DNA from: Coriobacteriia bacterium
GTDB lineage: Bacteria; Actinomycetota; Coriobacteriia; Coriobacteriales; Atopobiaceae
DNA: 20,440 bases
NCBI GenBank assembly: GCA_003150175.1
Contig: QAKZ01000090.1
Span: 1 to 20,440, forward strand
Reading direction: 5' to 3'
Every line of letters begins with the position of its first letter. Position 1 is the stretch's first letter. This document shows, in pieces, positions 1 through 7,177 of the stretch. Position numbers and translations under genes: made by a program. The notes below the pieces were generated by a model. The model was not told the origin of the DNA and made no database searches. It worked only from the letters and a program-made list of their open reading frames with translations.

Positions 1-696
1 CTTCTCGGCATCGGTTCGGTCTGCGACGGAGAGGCCGCGATTATTGAAGACAAACGAGTAGGTGAAGGTGGGCGCGCCGCCGGCGTCCTCGAGCGCAGCG
101 AAGCCGGCGTCCGTGACCTCTGCCACGCCGAAGGTGATGGTGTTCACCGTGAAGTCCGAGTTGTCGAGGAAGAGCGCCTGGCTGTCGGGCTGGGTCATGA
201 TGCCGCAGATGGTGTAGGCGCGCCCTTCGAGCTCGACCGTATCGCCCACGGCGAGGTCGTTGTTCGTGGCGAAGACGCGGTCGATGGCGACCTCGTCGTC
301 TGCCTGAGGTTCCGTACCCTCGCAGTAGGACGCGAGGTCAACCTCGGTGCGGTGGGCGTAGGTGCGCAGCGTGCGCCTGGTGCCGTCGTCGCCCGCAGGC
401 TTCTTGATGGTGGCGTCTATCGAGAAGTTCTTGTAGAGCGTGACGCCTCCTACGCCCACCGCGGCGTCCTCGGCTGCCTTGGCCTGGGCATCGGTCGCCT
501 CGAAGGAGGTCGTCACGCGGCCGTCCTCGATTGCGTACTCGTCGCGCATGCCGTCGATGAGGCAGCCGATGGAGTGTGCGGCGAGAAGAAAGCCCGACGT
601 GAGGGCAATCGAGCCGCACATGAGCAGGAATATGCCGAGGTACTTGCCAAGGTTGTGCTTGAGCTCTCGGGGGAGTCGCCTTGCCAGGGGAGTCAT
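1..696 (-). CDS. ABC transporter permease, FtsX/MacB-like (partial)
   Basis: The open frame reads from an ATG at 696 to the window edge, giving the first 232 residues of a larger permease whose C-terminal part lies outside. It starts MTPLARRLPRELKHNLGKYL followed by one hydrophobic segment (about residues 20-42, GIFLLMCGSIALTSGFLLAA), then a long non-membrane domain of the MacB periplasmic-core kind. Such proteins form the membrane subunit of exporters or mechanotransmitters driven by a LolD/MacB-type ATPase; the substrate cannot be told. It begins 8 bp after the stop of the ATPase gene, so the two are one operon. Family assignment rests on architecture and on the neighbouring ATPase. Only the N-terminal part can be judged. 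Confidence 0.8.
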   Translation of the reverse strand, partial: MTPLARRLPRELKHNLGKYLGIFLLMCGSIALTSGFLLAAHSIGCLIDGMRDEYAIEDGRVTTSFEATDAQAKAAEDAAVGVGGVTLYKNFSIDATIKKPAGDDGTRRTLRTYAHRTEVDLASYCEGTEPQADDEVAIDRVFATNNDLAVGDTVELEGRAYTICGIMTQPDSQALFLDNSDFTVNTITFGVAEVTDAGFAALEDAGGAPTFTYSFVFNNRGLSVADRTDAEK

Positions 697-703
697 CGCG
701 CGC

Positions 704-1417
<714 letters not shown>

Positions 1418-1441
1418 GGGACGCTCCAATCGTCGCGCGAA

Positions 1442-1504
1442 GGCTAACGGAAGCGGTCTGTTTGGAGGGCAAAGTTAGCCTTGGTGAAGTTAGTTCGAGC
1501 TAAC
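1442..1504. promoter_or_regulatory. candidate operator cluster upstream of ABC exporter operon
   Basis: Two inverted repeats lie just ahead of the ATPase gene. GGCTAAC (1442-1448) and GTTAGCC (1474-1480) form a perfect 7-bp pair with a 25-nt spacer. GTTAGTTCGAGCTAAC (1489-1504) is a 16-bp palindrome with one mismatched pair. The half-site GTTAG/CTAAC occurs four times in 63 bp. The size and symmetry fit a dimeric repressor such as a TetR- or MarR-type protein, which often controls such exporters, but no regulator gene of that type is in view. Confidence 0.45.
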
Positions 1505-1600
1505 AATACCACGTGCGAGGAATTCGTCGGGGCAGATAGGGCTTTGGAAAAAGGCCCGACACAAACGGGGCTCGAACTGCCGGCCGAGGCCCTTCTCGCC

Positions 1601-2479
1601 CTAGGGCTCGATCACTTGGGCCAACGCGTCCACGAAGCGCCTAACGTGCGGTGTCGGGTCGCGCGGGTAGGCCAGAAAGCAGGGGACCCGGATGCCGCAG
1701 TCGAGCTCGATGCCGACGAAGCCAGGGTGTACGCCCGACCAGGCGCCGCTCGTGACCACGACGTCGCCCGACTCGGCCGCGTCGTTGAACAGCGCGAAGT
1801 CGAAGCTCTGGACGTCCATCACCTCGATGCCCTCGGTTGCCTTGAGAACGCGCCGCAGGTGGTCGGTGGCGTCGTTGGCATGGCGCAGCATGCGCACGCG
1901 CCTGCCGCGAAGGTCGTCGACGGTCAGCCTGCGCCTCTCGGCGAGGGGGCTGGTGCGAAGGACGTCTATCGAGAAGGGCGTCGAGAAGAGGGGGAGCAGC
2001 CGGCACATGCCACCCCAGCGGACGGTGGAGTAGCTCGTCTGGATCACGTCGACTTCGGCCCCCAGGCGCGTCATGACGGTCGTCTTGGGGTCGTACAGGT
2101 CGCCCACGGTCACGATCTCCAGCTGTAGGTCGGGCACGAGCTCGTGGACCTGCGGCCAGAGCGCCTGAGTGTTTCTGCCAGGCGCCATGAGCGAGACCCC
2201 CAGGCGGACCGACGCGGTGCCACCCAGGTTGCGGGCGCGCCAGAGCGCGGCCGCAACCTCGCCCATGATCTTGCGGGCGTCCTCGACGAGCGAGGCCCCG
2301 GCGGCGGTGGGTCGGACGCCGGTGTGGGTGCGCTCGAACGCGACGACGCCGAACTCGCGCTCGAAGGTCGTGACCTGCTTCACCAGGGCGGGGGTCGAGA
2401 TGCTCAGCCGCTCAGCCGCCTTCGAGAAGCTCCCGAGCTCCGCCGCGGCCACGATCGCGTCGAGACGTCTGTCGTACAT
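1601..2479 (-). CDS. LysR-family transcriptional regulator
   Basis: A 292-residue LysR-type regulator. The N-terminal winged helix-turn-helix spans about residues 5-60 (RLDAIVAAAELGSFSKAAER, with the recognition helix near TPALVKQVTTFE), followed by the linker helix and a two-lobed effector-binding domain (about 88-290). The ATG at 2479 is preceded by CAGGGGGCGAG, a good ribosome-binding site. It is divergent from the SDR/MFS/oxidoreductase set, the classic arrangement for a LysR activator of the adjacent pathway; its inducer would then be a substrate or intermediate of that pathway. Length is normal for the family (about 290-310). The target link is inference from gene order. Confidence 0.92.
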   Translation of the reverse strand: MYDRRLDAIVAAAELGSFSKAAERLSISTPALVKQVTTFEREFGVVAFERTHTGVRPTAAGASLVEDARKIMGEVAAALWRARNLGGTASVRLGVSLMAPGRNTQALWPQVHELVPDLQLEIVTVGDLYDPKTTVMTRLGAEVDVIQTSYSTVRWGGMCRLLPLFSTPFSIDVLRTSPLAERRRLTVDDLRGRRVRMLRHANDATDHLRRVLKATEGIEVMDVQSFDFALFNDAAESGDVVVTSGAWSGVHPGFVGIELDCGIRVPCFLAYPRDPTPHVRRFVDALAQVIEP

Positions 2480-2599
2480 CTCGCCCCCTGTCTAGTGTTA
2501 ACCAGTGGTTCATACCATACCAAAACATCGGTAATTCTCAGGCGGCTGGCGCTGCATTAGCCTTCGACTCGCATATTGGAGCCAATCGGAGGGATGGAA
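2480..2599. promoter_or_regulatory. LysR/SDR divergent intergenic region with palindrome
   Basis: This 120-bp divergent spacer contains AACCAGTGGTT (2500-2510), a perfect 5-1-5 inverted repeat, followed by the short tandem ATACC-ATACC (about 2512-2521). Dyads of this sort in a LysR intergenic space are the usual autoregulatory/activation site. The SDR ribosome-binding site GGAGGG (2588-2593) closes the region. Confidence 0.45.
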
Positions 2600-3481
2600 A
2601 TGAATAACTGGCTCAATCTTGAGGGGGAGGTCTGCGCCGTGACCGGTGCCCTTGGCGGCATGGGCGTCGAGATCTGCCGTGAGTTCGCCCGTAACGGCGC
2701 GAACGTCGTCCTGCTGGACCTCGATGAGGAGAAGGTCAGGACCGCGGCCGCAGGACTGTCCGACGAGTTTGGCATCCACGCCGAGGGCTACCGCATGGAC
2801 GCCACCAACGAGGAGGAGGTCCAGGCGGCCGTCGACGCGACCATCCGCGACTTCGGCCGCGTCGACGCGCTCGTCAACACTGCGGGCATCCTGCGCTTCT
2901 CGCCCATGGAGGACCTGCCGCTGTCCGACTGGGAGGCCGTCATCAAGGTCAACCTCACCGGCACCTTCATCGCGTCGCAGCGCTTCGGCCGCGAGATGAT
3001 CAGGCAGGGGGCCGGTCGCCTCGTGCACATCTCGACCGCTGCCTCCTACCAGCCCGAGACCTTCTCCGGCGTCTACAGCTCCACGAAGGCCGGCGTCAAC
3101 ATGATGTCCAAGATGATGGCCGCCGAGTGGGGCCCCTACGGCGTGCGCTCCAACTGCGTGTGCCCCTGCTTCGTCAAGACCCCGATGAGCGCCAACTTCT
3201 ACTCCGACCCCGAGGTCGAGCGCAGCCGCAGCCGCCTTATCGCCACGCGTCGCATCGGCGAGGTCACCGACATAGCCAACGCCGTCATGTTCCTGGCGTC
3301 CACGCGTTCCGACTTCACCACCGGCGCCGAGATCATGGTCGACGGAGGCTTCTCCAACATGATGGGCGACCTCACCGCCAAGCCCGGCGGCCGTCGTGCC
3401 TACGCGGAGAACTACCTCAAGAACAAGGGCGTCTCCCTGTGGACCGACGAGGCCGGCGTCAAGACCCCGACCGACCAGTAG
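2600..3481 (+). CDS. short-chain dehydrogenase/reductase (classical SDR)
   Basis: A 293-residue NAD(P)-dependent oxidoreductase. The Rossmann glycine motif TGALGGMG is at 15-22, an acidic Asp40 ends the second strand (usually NAD preference), the NTAG motif is at 93-96, and the catalytic set is S145 or T146, Y159 and K163 in YSSTK; the C-terminal MVDGGF is typical. The tail beyond residue 255 is about 30 residues longer than in simple FabG-like enzymes. The ATG at 2600 is chosen because GGAGGG lies 6 nt upstream; the ATG at 2594 would have no spacing. With the following transporter and Gfo/Idh/MocA enzyme, it probably oxidises a sugar, polyol or sugar acid; the substrate is not readable. The stop codon abuts a palindromic repeat. 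Confidence 0.92.
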   Translation: MNNWLNLEGEVCAVTGALGGMGVEICREFARNGANVVLLDLDEEKVRTAAAGLSDEFGIHAEGYRMDATNEEEVQAAVDATIRDFGRVDALVNTAGILRFSPMEDLPLSDWEAVIKVNLTGTFIASQRFGREMIRQGAGRLVHISTAASYQPETFSGVYSSTKAGVNMMSKMMAAEWGPYGVRSNCVCPCFVKTPMSANFYSDPEVERSRSRLIATRRIGEVTDIANAVMFLASTRSDFTTGAEIMVDGGFSNMMGDLTAKPGGRRAYAENYLKNKGVSLWTDEAGVKTPTDQ

Positions 3482-3519
3482 GAGACAAAGGGACAGTCCC
3501 CTTGTCTCCCCTTGTCTCC
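3481..3519. repeat. variant of the GGGACAGTCCC palindrome family, at SDR stop
   Basis: Arms GGAGACAA and TTGTCTCC flank the same odd-centred core GGGACAGTCCC found in the 31-bp repeats elsewhere in the window; one arm pair is mismatched. The last 10 bp (CCTTGTCTCC) are duplicated in tandem (3500-3509 and 3510-3519). Its first base is the last base of the SDR TAG. A hairpin could form between the SDR and MFS genes, but there is no T-tract, so a terminator role is unproven. Confidence 0.8.
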
Positions 3520-3551
3520 TTTGCTGCTTGTCAACGACTGGAAAGAGACCA

Positions 3552-4808
3552 ATGGCTTCCGAGAATTCCAACAAGGGACGCGGCGTCGTTCTCACGGCCG
3601 CCTGCGTCACGATGTTCTTCATCAGCTCCATCGCCCTGTACTCCGTGGTGAGCAAGAACCTGCTCGCCGTCTATCCCGACTGGTCCGGTGCGCTCACCTG
3701 GGCGTTTCCCGTCTTCCAGACGATCATGGCCGTCACGGGCATCTTTGCCGGCCGCATCTCCGACAAGATCGGCCCGCGCAACGTCGTCATCGCCGCGGCC
3801 GTGTGCTATGGCGCCGGTTGGTTCCTGTCCGGCACCGTGACCGAGCCCTGACAGTTCTACCTGTACTTCTCCGTGATTGCCGCCATCGGCAACGGTCTGG
3901 GCTATAACCCGGCGCTCACGACGGGCCAGAAGTGGTTCATCGACAAGAAGGGTCTTGCCTCCGGCATCACCCTGGCCGCCTCCACGGCCGGCCCCGCCGT
4001 GCTCTCTCCCGTGCTCGCGTCGCTGCTCATCCCGAGTCTCGGCATCTTCGGCGCGCTCAAGGCCCTTGGCGTCATCTTCTTCGTGACGATCCTCGCCTCC
4101 GCGCTGTTCCTCAAGGCCCCCGAGGCCGGCTGGCTTCCGCAGGGCTACGTGGCCCCCGCCGCCGGTGCCCACGCGGGCACGTTCGGTGACCTCACGCCCG
4201 CCGAGATGGTTCGCACCCCGCGCTTCTGGGTTCTCATCGTGACGTTTGCCTTTGCCGCCACCGCCGGCACGCTGCTCGTGGGCAAGGTTGCCTCCATCGC
4301 CGCCGTCCAGTTGTTCGATGATCCCGCGAGCTCCGCGGCCGTGGCTCTCGGCGGCGTGGTCGTGACGGTCAACACGTGCGCGAACCTCGTCGGTCGCCTG
4401 TCGTTTGGTCAGATCATCGACAAGCTTGGCACGTACAAGTCGTTGCTCGTGAGCCTCGTCGTGACCATCATTGCGCTCGTGATCATGTCCATGAGCTTCT
4501 CGCAGCCGATGTTCTTCGTGGCCCTCGCCCTTCTCGGCTTCAGCTTTGGCGCGCTGCTCGTCATCTACCCGCCGCTCACGGGCGGCGCGTTCGGCACGTC
4601 CAACCTGGGCGTCAACTACGGGATCATGTTCCTGGGCTACGCCGCGTCCACGTGGATCAGTCAGCCCATCACGGCCGTGCTCTACCACGCCGAGGCCGGC
4701 AGCGCCGCCTACCAGCAGTCCTTCTATGGCGCCATCGTGATTGCCGCCATCGCCGTTGCGCTCACCGTCTACATGATGGTCGCCGACGGCAGGAAGGCCG
4801 CCAAGTAG
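3552..4808 (+). pseudogene. MFS transporter, OFA-like, with in-frame TGA at codon 100
   Basis: Starting at ATG 3552 (GGAAAGAG upstream), the frame runs 418 codons to TAG at 4808 but is interrupted by TGA at 3849-3851. Reading on past it gives a normal 12-TM major facilitator: an N-terminal part with GRISDKIGPRN (loop 2-3 motif), then WFIDKKGLASGI and GTSNLGVNYGIMF, which resemble the oxalate/formate antiporter (OFA) group. The residue lost would be Trp (TGG to TGA) or Arg (CGA to TGA) between EP and QFYLYF. The sequence on both sides is unbroken, so this is a recent single change or a sequence error. It lies between the SDR and Gfo/Idh/MocA genes and would import their substrate. A GTG at 3873 could in principle restart, but it has no ribosome-binding site and lacks three helices. 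Confidence 0.82.
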
Positions 4809-4983
4809 CACCCTCCGGGTGGCCCCGCTCACACTCCCCGGGCGCGGGCCCCTTACCCTTCTCGGCCGGCCGATAGCCCCTCGGCCGGCCATCAACCAGC
4901 AGGCGGGCGGCGGCCTTGGCGTGCCGTTCGCATACGAAGGTGGGGCGGCCGAGCCCGCCCCCATGTCTCAGAGAGGAACCAAC
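4809..4983 (+). other. GC-rich spacer between MFS and oxidoreductase genes
   Basis: This 175-bp gap has no convincing gene. It holds a short CACCC-tcc-GGGTG hairpin right after the MFS stop, two direct copies of CTCGGCCGGCC around 4860-4890, and a 7-bp GGGGCGG/CCGCCCC hairpin about 40 bp before the next start. The run AGAGGA 6 nt ahead of 4984 is the ribosome-binding site. Confidence 0.5.
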
Positions 4984-6024
4984 ATGAACGAGAAGGCTCC
5001 CGTTCGCATCGCGGTCATCGGCGCTGGCGCCATGGGCCGCAACCACATCCGCTTCGTCACCGAGGAGCCCGAGGCCGAGCTCGTCGCCATCGCCGACGCG
5101 TTCGAGGGCGCCCGTGCCACGGCAGGCGCCGCCGGCGTGTCGTTCTTCACCGACGCCGCGCAGATGATGGACGAGGTCAAGCCCGAGGCCGTCATCATCG
5201 CCACGCCCAACGGCCTGCACCTGGGCGTTGCCCGCGAGGCCATCGCCCGCAACATCGTGCCGCTCGTGGAGAAGCCCATCTCCGACGACCTCGAGGATGC
5301 CGAGAAGTTCGCCGCCGAGGCCGAGGCCGCCGGCGTGCCCGTGCTCGTGGGCCAGCACCGCCGCCACAACCCGTTCGTGAAGAAGGCCAAGGAGATCATC
5401 GAGTCCGGCGAGCTGGGCCGTCTGACCGTCTCGAGCTTCCACTACATGATCTACAAGAACGACGAGTACTTCGACGTTGAGTGGCGCCGCAAGAAGGGCG
5501 CGGGCCCCATTCTCGTGAACCTCGTGCACGACGTTGACCTGCTGCGCTACCTGCTTGGCGAGCCCGTTGCCATCCAGGGCATGCAGTCGAGCGCCGCGCG
5601 CGGCTTCGAGACGGAGGACTCCGCCGTCGTGAACGTGCGCTTTGCCGACGGCTCGCTTGCCTCGATGACGATCTCCGACGCCACGGCGAGCCCCTGGAAC
5701 TGGGAGGCCTGCGCCCGCGAGGACCCGCAGTATCGTCCGTTCGACGCCGACGCCTACTTCATCGGCGGCACGAAGGGCGCTCTGTCGCTGCCGCGCCTGC
5801 AGGTCATGAGCTACGACGGCGCCTCCAGCTGGCACAAGCCGCTGAAGATGGACGTGCCCGCCGTTGACCCGGCACTTCCGCACAAGATGCAGCTCAAGCA
5901 CTTCGTGCGCGTCGTCCGTGGCGAGGAGGCCCCGGTCGTGACGCCTGCCGACAACGTCAAGACGCTGCGCGCCCTCAACGCCGTGAAGCGCGCCGCCGAG
6001 ACCGGCGAGCTCGTGGAGCTGTAA
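4984..6024 (+). CDS. Gfo/Idh/MocA-family oxidoreductase
   Basis: A 346-residue NAD(P)-dependent dehydrogenase. The N-terminal Rossmann domain shows GAGAMG (13-18), the family EKP motif is at 96-98 (VEKPIS, with K97 the likely catalytic lysine), and the second domain carries LVNLVHDVDLLRYLLG (178-192) with the H/D pair of the active site. Family members act on inositols, sugars or sugar acids in the cytoplasm. ATG 4984 is preferred over upstream in-frame starts because AGAGGA precedes it by 6 nt and the Rossmann strand begins right after. It is the last gene of the LysR-linked set and is followed by a strong terminator. Inositol 2-dehydrogenase-like is one option, but the substrate is unassigned. 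Confidence 0.92.
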   Translation: MNEKAPVRIAVIGAGAMGRNHIRFVTEEPEAELVAIADAFEGARATAGAAGVSFFTDAAQMMDEVKPEAVIIATPNGLHLGVAREAIARNIVPLVEKPISDDLEDAEKFAAEAEAAGVPVLVGQHRRHNPFVKKAKEIIESGELGRLTVSSFHYMIYKNDEYFDVEWRRKKGAGPILVNLVHDVDLLRYLLGEPVAIQGMQSSAARGFETEDSAVVNVRFADGSLASMTISDATASPWNWEACAREDPQYRPFDADAYFIGGTKGALSLPRLQVMSYDGASSWHKPLKMDVPAVDPALPHKMQLKHFVRVVRGEEAPVVTPADNVKTLRALNAVKRAAETGELVEL

Positions 6025-6053
6025 GAGGATTTCGCACATATCTGCGCCATTTT

Positions 6054-6086
6054 GCCGCCGAGGACGAATGCTCCTCGGCGGCTTTT
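6054..6086 (+). terminator. rho-independent terminator after oxidoreductase
   Basis: GCCGCCGAGGA (6054-6064) and TCCTCGGCGGC (6072-6082) form a perfect 11-bp stem with a 7-nt loop, followed by TTTT. It ends the plus-strand SDR/MFS/oxidoreductase set. Confidence 0.92.
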
Positions 6087-6088
6087 CT

Positions 6089-6282
6089 GATAATTGGAAG
6101 AGCCGCTGCCGGAAGAGCCGCTGCCACTTATCCCCTAAATTTAACCATTTATCGGATGCTGCTCTGATTAAGAGACGAATTGGATATCTATCCCTTTAAT
6201 TTACGACGAGTCCCAATTCATGACGTCAGGAAAGGAGAAAGCTCACTATTTGCCGATGATATGTTTGCGTGAGGAGGATGTC
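6089..6282 (+). other. AT-richer leader region with short repeats
   Basis: Base composition drops sharply here relative to flanking genes. It contains a perfect 15-bp tandem duplication GGAAGAGCCGCTGCC (6096-6110, 6111-6125), two similar segments beginning TATCCC (6129 and 6189, exactly 60 bp apart, each followed by a TAAATTTA-like stretch), and a GAATTGG/CCAATTC inverted pair (6177-6183, 6213-6219). No gene is visible. It probably holds the promoter for the following secreted-protein locus. Confidence 0.5.
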
Positions 6283-6648
6283 ATGTATTCGGACCGAACG
6301 CATTGTATTTCCAGGCGAGCTTTTTGTTGGCGCTGCCGGAGGCGGCGTGCTTTCACTATTGATGAAGCCGGATTTGAGTTTGGCGTCTGAGCTGAGTTCT
6401 ACCGTTGAACCGCTTACAGTAACGGAAACATCGACAAATGCTATAGCGCAAATATTCAAGTGAGTACCGGTCAGACGGTGCAGTGGTGTACGCCGACGTG
6501 GACGATTACTGATAGCGGAAAAACGCTTTGTGTTACGTATTCATGTTCAATCTACTGGCCACGGAACATCCTTAGCGCTGCCCGTCACTTCTATGCGGAG
6601 TTCTGGTCTGATGGCAGCGGCTATATCAAGGGCGGCCCAGTCGGGTAA
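6283..6648 (+). pseudogene. Tat-type secreted Cys-rich protein, broken by two frameshifts
   Basis: GAGGAGG precedes ATG 6283, whose frame reads MYSDRTHCISRRAF. A one-base slip in the run of five T (6321-6325) would continue it as VGAAGGGVLSLLMKPDLSLA, which together make a twin-arginine leader: SRRAF, a glycine/alanine hydrophobic core and an A-x-A-like end. A second, opposite slip between about 6409 and 6460 leads into NGNIDKCYSANIQV and on through a region with cysteines at CTPT, LCVTY and SCSIYW to TAA at 6648. The restored protein would be about 120 residues, exported and possibly disulfide-bonded. No known family is recognised. Either the gene is decayed or the homopolymer run hides a sequence error. 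Codon use and AT content differ from neighbours. Confidence 0.55.
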
Positions 6649-6677
6649 TCGGTCCTTTCGAATTCAATGGGGGCACC

Positions 6678-6836
6678 ATGTATGAGGCAATCTCAGTCGC
6701 ACAGTATTTATTTATAAACATGCTGCCTGGACTTCTCTTACTCGTCCCTCTCTACTTCGTTGTGAGACATGCTGTGTATTCGGGCGTAAGGCGAGCGCTG
6801 AAGATTAACGTGCGTTCGGGTGAGAATGAGACTTAA
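6678..6836 (+). CDS. small single-TM membrane protein, 52 residues
   Basis: ATG 6678 with GGGGG 4-8 nt upstream opens a 52-codon frame to TAA 6836. It begins MYEAISVAQYLFINM, has one strong hydrophobic helix (about residues 10-30, FINMLPGLLLLVPLYFVV) and ends in a basic/polar tail RHAVYSGVRRALKINVRSGE. It lies 29 bp after the secreted-protein locus and is followed by its own terminator, so the two probably share a transcript. The size and layout (secreted small protein then tiny membrane protein) resemble effector/immunity or export-accessory pairs, but that is only inference; no family is recognised. Confidence 0.65.
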   Translation: MYEAISVAQYLFINMLPGLLLLVPLYFVVRHAVYSGVRRALKINVRSGENET

Positions 6837-6846
6837 CTACTTGTAT

Positions 6847-6887
6847 ATGGGGGTGGTTGTCCGTGGGGACTACCACCCCCATTTCGT
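6847..6887 (+). terminator. rho-independent terminator after the small membrane protein
   Basis: ATGGGGGTGGT (6847-6857) and ACCACCCCCAT (6872-6882) form a perfect 11-bp stem with a 14-nt loop, followed by a short T-rich tail (TTCGTT). It sits 11 bp after the stop codon at 6836. Confidence 0.8.
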
Positions 6888-6967
6888 TGTGCTGCTTGTA
6901 GGTAGCGGTAGGGGCTGGGAACGGTTCAAAGGAAGGTTCGACGTCTTTCCTGCGTTGATCCAAGACA

Positions 6968-7020
6968 TATAATATTAATGCATAGCTGGGACAATAACCT
7001 ACGGGGTATTGTCCCAGCTA
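6968..7020 (+). promoter_or_regulatory. TATAAT box with a 14-bp perfect inverted repeat at the start site (MATE promoter)
   Basis: A consensus -10 TATAAT (6968-6973) stands in an AT-rich patch; no good -35 is seen. Ten bases later TAGCTGGGACAATA (6983-6996) and TATTGTCCCAGCTA (7007-7020) form a perfect 14-bp inverted repeat with a 10-nt spacer. It falls where transcription would begin, so it can act as a repressor operator or as a 5' stem of the MATE mRNA. No T-tract follows, so a terminator for plus-strand reading is unlikely. Confidence 0.55.
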
Positions 7021-7177
7021 GCCGCGCTTGGAACCCTGGCCGCAGGCCTTGTTGGGGCCAATGCCCGCGCCGCGCGCGGGCCCGCCAAACGCTTGACGCC
7101 CACCGCGCTGCTGCTTGGGAGGCGGCGGTATCGCGCGGCGCCTACTGCCGTTCTCAGACATTATGGATGGGGGCTTC

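Noticed and set aside
1555..1600. tRNA-like T-loop (GGCTCGAAC) after the LysR stop
   Set aside because: The flanking bases do not form a 5-bp T-stem or an acceptor stem, and no anticodon arm is visible, so this is not a tRNA.
6968..7020. Terminator interpretation of the 14-bp inverted repeat
   Set aside because: No T-tract on the plus strand, and it follows a consensus TATAAT, so an operator or 5' stem is better supported.
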